Assembly: GCA_963662155.1 (NCBI GenBank)
Contig: OY759263.1
Span: 41,202,584-41,266,583 of the forward strand
From: Lamellibrachia columna
Lineage: Eukaryota; Annelida; Polychaeta; Sabellida; Siboglinidae
Length of the DNA: 64,000 bases
Reading direction: 5' to 3'
Positions 57,258 to 64,000 of the stretch are shown piece after piece (the stretch's first letter is position 1; each line of letters opens with the position of its first letter). The notes beneath the pieces are model-generated. The model saw only the letters and a program-made list of their open reading frames with translations, was not told where the DNA came from and did not search any database. Both the position numbers and the translations under genes were made by a program.

Positions 57258-58145
57258 TGTTGACGATGGAAACTGAAAACCAGAGTGAGAGACATAAAAA
57301 TCGAGCCTTTGTTAACGGTTGTTAACAGCACGCTATATATTTCTTAAACAACACGTGTATTAATAGGCTATGCGAAACCCGAGAGCAACGAGGTGTACTT
57401 TCGGCCCAGCCCGGTAGTGAAGTCAACTGACTGATGTTTTTATCGGTAGGCCGGTAGCAGTCGGCTAGCAGTCGTGCAGAAGTAGGTCACGCACAGACGT
57501 TATCACTGACCCGACGACCTCAGGCCGGCAAGCAAACAACGTCGTATTTTTTAAAAACTAGAACTATGTATAGCCGCCAAACGCTGCACAGTCCTATAAC
57601 GGTGTCTCTTAAAGTTAAACTATGTGCTATATAGATGCGTTTTAAAAGCGTTCGCTGTGTAGGAGTATGTATTAGTTAGCATTCGTACAAACAACGACAG
57701 AGATTACGTACTTACGAACGATGCAGCAGCATGACCAACGCAAGCCCGAGTTCGAGGTAGACCACCAGCTAATCTGAGCATATCGCAACGCTAGACATCG
57801 TGATGCTAGTAGCAACAACAGCGACAGAATAACGGTAAGTGTATGCAGCTATTCTAGTCTGAGCAGTCTTATATAGCAAACGTTAAACAATGCAGACAGC
57901 AGACAACAAATTTGTCAAAGTCAGAAAGAAATTCGACACTCAACGTAGAGCTGACGTAAGCCACTAGAACAATAACGAAAAACAGATGCGATAAGTCTGT
58001 CAGAGAACTGTCAGCTAACCGATGCTGAAACCAAAATCCTATTTATCACACGTAAAAAACCAAGTCACTGCGTCCTAGGCGAACGTTGCATAATAACACT
58101 CGTATTAAATACAGTGCATGTAATTTTCAACAACATAATGTCAGA
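57258..58145. other. Spacer, central part: candidate 5' region of the NADAR gene
   Basis: No long open frame. A strong donor-like ACG|GTAAGT occurs at 57,834, which could end a non-coding first exon of a plus-strand transcript reaching the NADAR gene. A TATA-like sequence at 57,334 serves the minus strand. Confidence 0.35.
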
Positions 58146-58619
58146 ATGAATCTTCCTATATACTTCAGAGGAGGAAACAGTTTCCTATCTAACTTCTGGG
58201 TGTGTAGGATACATGCATGGGGTCATGCTTTTAATACCGTTGAAGCCGCGTACATGTACAGGAAATGTGTAATTTATTTCGGAACAACGGAAAAGATGCT
58301 AGCCACACGAACCGGACTACAGGTGAAATACCTTAGCAAGACCATCCGAGAGAAGGTGCATTTACATGCACAATGGATCAAACAGAGACGAGCTGTAATG
58401 GCCGCGTTAGTTGCGATTAAATTTCGTGACACGACACTCCGCAAACGATTGCTAAACACACATCCATCGCCATTAAGGGAATGCGTGAGAAGCAGGGAAG
58501 TATTCTGAAGCATGCTCACGTATACTGGACATAACGTATTGGGTCAGATACTTATGAATTGTCGTGAGTTTATTCGAAAAAACCAGACAATTTACGAAAC
58601 ATGCCAGACCAGACGATAG
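58146..58619 (+). pseudogene. NADAR-domain (YbiA/DUF1768-type) protein, one in-frame TGA
   Basis: ATG at 58,146. Signature: FRGGNSFLSNFWVC, then AFNTVEAAYMYRKC with the family Glu, WIKQRRAVMAALVAIKFRDT and RKRLLNTHPSPLREC. TGA at 58,506-58,508 falls where the family has a conserved Trp (pattern D/E-x-x-W-G). The same frame then continues with the expected C-terminal motif GHNVLGQILM to TAG at 58,617. Total length, about 157 codons, equals a complete NADAR domain. Family members act on ADP-ribose-type adducts, including removal of ADP-ribose from DNA guanine. Either a very young pseudogene or, less likely, readthrough. Confidence 0.8.
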
Positions 58620-58726
58620 GAATGTGCACAACAACACCCAGACGATAGGAATGTGCGTTGATAACAACGCGTGCCAACTCCCGAAGCTGGAGAGATAAGG
58701 AAAGCGCGCCGACGCGAGCGCCCTGC

Positions 58727-58735
58727 TATATAAAG
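58727..58735 (+). promoter_or_regulatory. TATA box
   Basis: TATATAAAG, 96 bp upstream of an ATG in strong context (GCCATGG at 58,831). An initiator-like TCACTCT lies at about 58,766, roughly 30 bp downstream of the TATA box. It is a textbook core promoter. Confidence 0.65.
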
Positions 58736-58830
58736 TGAGCCATCGCTCCAACGGTCATAACCACTCACTCTCTCGATTCATCGACTGCTTCTCTTGTGTT
58801 TCACGTTCGACTCGACTCCTCGACACCGCC

Positions 58831-59025
58831 ATGGCCGCACAGAAGTTTGTCGATTCACAGTCGTCACAGCAGCAGCAGATAAATCTGACACAGCTTCAGA
58901 CCGATGTGAGTAACGGAACTTACAAATTTACAAGACCGTTAATTATAGTCACTTGCGCCACGCAAGATAAATATATCGTCTATGCATTGTGCGCGCACTG
59001 TCTCAAAGGTGTGTGTGTACCATGA
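58831..59025 (+). CDS. Short ORF or first coding exon behind a TATA promoter
   Basis: 64 residues from MAAQKFVDSQ with four Gln in a row. A strong donor, GAT|GTGAGT, occurs at 58,905, so the true product may be only the first 25 residues (to LQTD) spliced to an exon not seen here. The right inverted-repeat arm starts 54 bp after the stop, which may have cut the gene. Function unknown. Confidence 0.4.
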   Translation: MAAQKFVDSQSSQQQQINLTQLQTDVSNGTYKFTRPLIIVTCATQDKYIVYALCAHCLKGVCVP

Positions 59026-59030
59026 AACTA

Positions 59031-59078
59031 ATGGCTACTATTGTCCCTTTCACCAATGACAATGGGTTCCCGTATACA
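59031..59078 (+). repeat. Fragment of the arm's internal repeat at the spacer edge
   Basis: CTAATGGCTACTATTGTCCC with GACAATGGGTTCCC resembles the repeat unit at 54,549 and 54,823, in the same orientation. It ends exactly where the right arm begins, marking the rearrangement junction. Confidence 0.55.
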
Positions 59079-59349
59079 GGTTCGTCTTGCGTGTCCTGCT
59101 GACTGACTGTTAAGGTACTGAGGTGTGGGCAAACATTTCCATTGCATAGCGTCATGGGTATTAGGGTTCACTGGCAACACGTACACCGCTATGAGGATAG
59201 AGGCAGACCGTTATGTCTCACTGGTGCTGCTGCGGGAGTTCCGTGTCACGGTCAGCTTTGAGAAACGTATGTCAATTACATCAGAACTGGACGTGGTAGG
59301 TTCATGTGTCTATTCTCTGTTGGTATAGATATCGACTGGTCTGCGTCAC

Positions 59350-59900
59350 ATGAGACAGGCATGTGATGACGATCAAATTATATCAGCGATGGCGACGGCC
59401 ATGACCGATAAGACGAGGACACACCGTGTCGTCCAGCGCTTACGTCAGAACGACCTGCGGCATAGGTTGAATTCAATTCACCACCGTCACTCCCATAAGG
59501 TAGACATCCCACCACCATGTCATGATGTCGAAATTCAGATGTCGTCTCCACCACAGCCGCGTCATGACGTCGTAACCCAGACGTCTCCACCACCGTCGTG
59601 TCATGACGGCGAAACCCAGACGTCATCTCCACCATCGACTCTATCCATTCCCCTAATGATATCATCATCATCAGCCCCACTTCCACCACTCATCATACCA
59701 TCATCAACATTTGATGACTGCGTGGGGATGACAGACTGTGCAATGTTGCTATTGGTATATCTACAATCAACTCAATCCACCATGTTAGTGGAAGAATCAA
59801 TAAACTGTTTAGCTACACATGTCAGCTACACCATAACATCACAAGAATATCAGAACACTGCTATACAGACTATGCATGGAATGTATCCGTGGCTCATATG

Positions 59901-59901
<1 letters not shown>
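59350..59901 (+). CDS. Pro/Ser-rich ORF of unknown function, right copy
   Basis: 183 residues, the same length as the left-arm copy, with about seven residue differences (for example HDVEIQM against RFVEIQM, and LQST against LQLT). The CHDGETQTSSPP-type repeats are clearer here. It is followed by a (CA)n tract. In this arm a 67-residue frame (59,125-59,328) lies upstream; the left arm lacks it because of a stop. Confidence 0.5.
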
Positions 59902-59904
<3 letters not shown>

Positions 59905-59981
<77 letters not shown>

Positions 59982-60170
59982 ACACACACAATAAGTTTAG
60001 AAGATGAACTTTATTATTAGTATTAGAATATGAACTTTACAAAACATGTATTCTATTTAATAAAAGTGACAAAAGGAATGGAAACACACAAACACACACG
60101 CAATAAGTTTACAAGATGAACTTTAGTATTAGAAGATGATTTTTATTATATATATATATATATATATATA
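59905..60170. repeat. (CA)n tract and arm repeats, right copy
   Basis: About 85 bp of CA followed by the TTTAATAAAAGTGACAAAAG repeats and a (TA)n at 60,147. The internal tandem units recur up to about 60,640. No gene is seen in 59,902-60,800. Confidence 0.85.
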
Positions 60171-60811
60171 ACCTTAGAAGATGACCTTTATTATTAGTAT
60201 TACAAGATGAACTTTACACAACACAACATATGTATTCTATTTAATAAAAGTGACAAAAGGAATGGAATGTGTTGTCATAGTTATATTACGGCGAGTGACA
60301 CCCCTGCATAGTTAAGAGAACCCGTAGTCAAAGATATTGGATATTGTGGACAATAGTAACCTTATCATAGCATACACCACCACTCCGCACATGCACGTAC
60401 TCATATATGCACAGTCATTATTTTCTATCCACCTCGCACCGCCATTTACCTTCTGTTCACACCTTATAATATATATACATTTCACACACCACACATGTAT
60501 TCTATTTAATAAAAGTGATAAAAGGAATGGAACGTGTTGTCATTGTTATATTCCTGCAAATGACACCCCTCAATAGTTGAAAGGGAACCCGTAGTCAATG
60601 ATATTGGACATAGAGAACAATAGTAGCCATTGTCATAGGAACACGTCGTATCACTCATCACCTCGCAAACGCATACACATCATTCACTTCTTATGATATA
60701 CCACCGCGCACATCATTCACTTCTTAAGATACACCACCACCACCCCGCACGAGCTATATAGATGTACTGAGGGTCCGTGACCTCTCAGTTGTAGACGCAG
60801 TCATCACCATA

Positions 60812-61057
60812 AAATACATATGTCGTCACTGTGAGCTCGCCTTCGACACGTGTGCAGAGCTACAACGACACGTGGATAGTCATTCAACACCATCTTCGGA
60901 CGTTCATTCGTATTCCGTGGCACCGCAAGCAGTGGTGCACCTAGCGACCACGCAAAGAGAGCGAAATACGTGTGCGAGAAATGCGGTGCAACGTTCGGGA
61001 GATTGGACAACCTAAATCGTCATGTAAGGTTAGTAAGTAGTAGTAGTAGTAATAGTT

Positions 61058-61121
<64 letters not shown>

Positions 61122-64000
61122 AAACACCACCGTCTACACGTGCACGAAATGTGGACGGAAGTTCGAAAGACGTGGGCTCTTGACCAGACACGCACGAACC
61201 GCATGTGTCGACGTCACCGAACCACCATTACCAAAGAGATCAAAAAGGGAAGACACTACCACACCCCACCACCCACTCGTTACCGACGAAGATCCCATCG
61301 ATCCGCCAGATCGACTTCCCTTCTCCGACACTCTGTCAACGGAACTGCTAGATGTCTTTCGAGCGCACTGGTCGACCATAAGGACCCGCGCATCGAGAGG
61401 TCCCCTCCAGTGCAGGTACGATTACAGATTAATCACGCTAGACACGACCGTACTAGAGGCTCCTTTGAAGATCATGTTCCAGGAACATACCAATGCATTC
61501 AATATTAACCTCAGTTACGGGTTCGTTCTGAGAAACAAGAACACAGGTCGAAACATGTACTATCATTCCTCGTGTAATTGCTGTGGACGCCATCTGGACG
61601 AGCCCAGTCTCATCACCAACAGCAAGGACTTTGATGACTTTCTCGAACGCATCCAAGAAACCAACGTCTTGCAATGGGCCATCAATCAAAGACCGGATTC
61701 TGCGTGGGTGTGCGAACTCGTGACCAATGTCACCTTCTTCATCAATCGCATCATCGATCATCCAATAGGATGTGTACAGGCGACCCATTTCTGGTCTACA
61801 TAAAGAAGAAGAAAAGCGTCATCGGTCTGGAAATGGAATCCAACAATAACAAGAGGTACAATGATAACCTGTGTCTCTTCTCGGTGTCTGGCCCTGCATC
61901 CAGGATGCGATCTATATCGAGTGGAACCAACGGTGAAGACGCTGTACGAGGCATACGATCGAGACGATGTACCCATGGAAAAATTTTGCCGGGATCAGGT
62001 TGGATGACATCTATCGCAGAGACCACGTTCCAAACGAACGTGTGCGTGTACAAACTCGTCAAACCGGATGCAGAAGATGGTAAGTCGACCACCGAACTGG
62101 TCCGTCGATCGTTATGTAAGTACCCCGAAACAATGTATCTCAACCTTCACGAGACACATTTTTCCTTCATCCAAGATGTACGCATGTACTGCAACTCGTG
62201 TCGATGTCGGATGTGCGGTGACTCGTTATGGAAAGACGCATGGGCGCTATGTCGACACGAGCGCACGTATACGGGGGATGTGCGTCGAGTCTATCCAGGT
62301 GGCGTGTACCATTCGACTCCATCGGTGTTCGAACGTCTGGACGACGAGAACATTCGTGTGGCTGAATCGTTGTGCTAATATCCGTATCGAGCCACCTTTG
62401 ACTTAGAGTGTTGGTTCGACACCGAAGAACTTCCGTCAGACAGTGATAAGGTCCACTGGGTTGCGCGTCACGTCTCACTGAGCGTTAGCGTGGCATCAAA
62501 CGTGCCCGTTCACGAGCAAGTGCAATGTCTCGTCACGGATGGAGACACCAACAAGTTGGTGAGCGCCATGATGGATGGATCTTGCGAGCGATGAGTGACG
62601 CCGCGTACGACAAGATCAAAGACTCGTACGAGGATGTGTTGGAACAACTCGCAGAGGCACTGACGAACTGGGACGAACGGGAGGAGGCTGCACGATCAGC
62701 CGTCGACAAGGAATCTCGTCCACCGACCATTCCATACAAAAAGCTGATGGGACAACTTTATGGATGGATGCATCAGTTACCCGTCATTGGATTCAATTCG
62801 GATAAGTATGATCTCAATGCCATCAAACAGTTCCTCATACCCTTCTTCCTATCCACGTCAAAGACAGTGGAACAAGACGAACAAGAAGAAGACGACAAAG
62901 AATAAGAGAACGAGGGTATCGGGTCGTTTTTCGTCATCAAACGCAACAACACGTTCATGTGTCTTTCGACGGCTCAGGTGAAATTCCTAGACGTGACCAA
63001 TTACATAGCCCCCGGCGTACGGTTGTGAGGTGACGAAAGGTCATTTCCCGTACGAGTACATGGACCATCTGGAGAGGCTCGACGACACCACACATCCATC
63101 GAAAAAGGCCTTCAGTTGACTGAAGAACGAAGGTATTTCCGACGAGGATTACGCCAGTTGTCAAGAGGCCTGGCGCGACAATGACATGACGACTTTGCCA
63201 TACTTTCTCGTCTGGTACAACAATAGGGACGTGGTTCCCTTTCTGCAGGCCATCGGCAGACAGTATGCCTTCTAGTAGCAACGTGGTATAGACATGTTCA
63301 AGCAAGGCATCAGCGTACCTGGTCTGACCTTGCTCTATCTGTTCAACGACCTGCCAGAGAAGACCTAATTTACCATCTTCAACGAGAAGAATAAAGATCT
63401 TCATCACCTCGTCAAAGATCACGTGGTTGGCGGAGCTTCGCTCATTTTTCACCGCTATCACGAGAAAGGGGTCACCACGCTACGTCAGAACGAGTACGGA
63501 GAGGCCGCTCGTCCGTGCTGGTCCATCGTCCGATGCGATGCCAACGCCCTGTACTTGTGACCACTCATGCAAGACATGCCTATGGGATGGTACACGCGAC
63601 GACGGGAAGATAACGACTTCCGTCCCGAATCGGCGCAGATGGCTGCGGAATGGTTGACTTGGGAAAACGTTCGGGACGCGGCATACGACACCAGATCAAC
63701 AGTCGAGAGAAGAGAATAGGCAAACTGTCAGTGAACGGGTGGTGCAGCGAGACGAAAACAGCTTATCAGTATCACGGATGTTTTTTTCATGGTCACCCTT
63801 GCACCCGTCAAGAGGTCAACGCAGTCAACGGGAAACCCATGGCTGAACTGCTCGCCGAGACCCGAAAGAGCACCGCCTACCTACGTCAATTCGTCAAGGT
63901 CGTCGAGTTGTGGGAATGCGAGTGGAAAGAGATTAGACGAGATCCTGTCGTGAAAAAGTGTCTGGATGCTGCATTTCCGCGACGACGTCACGCAAGATGG
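60812..64000 (+). pseudogene. Zinc-finger DNA polymerase B, right copy (3' part outside window)
   Basis: Fingers: KYICRHC..RHVDSH near 60,815; KYVCEKC..NRHV near 60,968; YTCTKCGRKF..RHARTAC near 61,135, the last two joined in frame by an AGT-encoded poly-Ser tract. Then a Cys-rich patch (CNSCRCRMCG) kept only here, RVYPGGVYH, exonuclease FDLECWFD (about 62,400) and FNSDKYDLN. The segment missing on the left (SDEDYASCQEAW, ISVPGLTLLYLF) follows, then VGGASLIFHRYH and DANALYL. Lesions: frameshift between fingers 1 and 2, one near 62,596, TAA at 62,903, TAG near 63,275, TAA near 63,366, TGA at 63,558-63,560. Confidence 0.87.

Larger units (their letters stand above)
59079..64000 (+). repeat. Right arm of head-to-head inverted repeat
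   Basis: Reverse complement of 51,469-56,082, cut by the window edge. It keeps two segments deleted in the left arm (about 62,205-62,262 and about 63,123-63,369), so it is the more complete version of the region. Confidence 0.95.

Noticed and set aside
50474..63560. UGA reassigned to Trp, suggested by TGA at Trp-like positions in the polymerase and NADAR genes
   Set aside because: TAG and TAA stops and many frameshifts occur in the same genes, so ordinary decay explains it.
51469..64000. Palindrome as a simple assembly duplication
   Set aside because: Arms differ by private deletions, substitutions and repeat lengths, and the spacer is unique. It is not excluded formally, since two haplotypes could be joined, and is listed as a check above.

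Overview
The window looks like a stretch of an animal genome, most likely a marine invertebrate. It has short, split, phase-1 EGF exons with GT-AG introns, RTE, CR1 and L2-like LINEs, a tRNA-derived SINE, hAT, Tigger and TTAA-class DNA transposons, and a degraded Maverick/Polinton-type virus-like element. The species cannot be named from sequence alone.

Region 1 (about 1-38.4 kb) is one large minus-strand gene that runs off the left edge. Its exons, read right to left, are a probable signal-peptide exon (38.2-38.3 kb), a PAN/apple-like exon, an EGF exon, a second PAN/apple-like exon, then 14 more EGF exons down to position 716, and possibly a tiny linker exon at 42-89. Nearly every EGF exon is 108-114 bp and carries one six-cysteine domain, and all internal exons are phase 1 at both ends. 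Any subset can therefore be spliced in frame, as in secreted or cell-surface modular proteins. Three exons have grown a minisatellite whose repeat unit includes the 5' splice site, and two more have repeat arrays next to the 3' splice site.

The introns are filled with nested transposons. An RTE sits in a CR1-like LINE inside a possible TIR element (11.4-17.2 kb). A nearly intact RTE sits in an L2-like LINE (18-25.6 kb). A CR1-like LINE lies within a Tigger-like element (26.5-30.5 kb), and two hAT-type MITEs have near-perfect 8-bp target duplications (34.6-36.5 and 37.1-38.0 kb). From 38.5 to 44.7 kb lie a hairpin, LINE 3' fragments, a SINE and a 1.46-kb TTAA-flanked element that splits a LINE fragment.

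Region 2 (44.67 kb to the end) is CpG-richer and very different. From 56.1 kb leftwards all recognisable genes read on the minus strand in a compact, overlapping, virus-like order: a Pro/Ser-rich ORF, a zinc-finger DNA polymerase B, packaging ATPase, a small basic GGFL-type protein, a conserved unknown protein, retroviral-type integrase with chromodomain, a two-helix membrane protein, a penton-like minor capsid protein, a small basic pX/pVI-like protein, and the N-terminal part of the major capsid protein, cut off by a LINE fragment. Most carry stops or frameshifts. From 59.08 kb to the right edge the first part of the same element (Pro/Ser ORF and polymerase B) appears again in opposite orientation, giving a head-to-head inverted repeat with arms of at least 4.6 kb. 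The arms share polymerase-disabling mutations, so the duplication (or later gene conversion) post-dates inactivation. The 3-kb spacer holds a NADAR-domain (ADP-ribose-type) gene with one in-frame TGA, an Asp-rich small gene with its own TATA box and poly(A) signal, and a TATA-driven short ORF. The head-to-head element with its NADAR spacer is the most unusual structure in the window.
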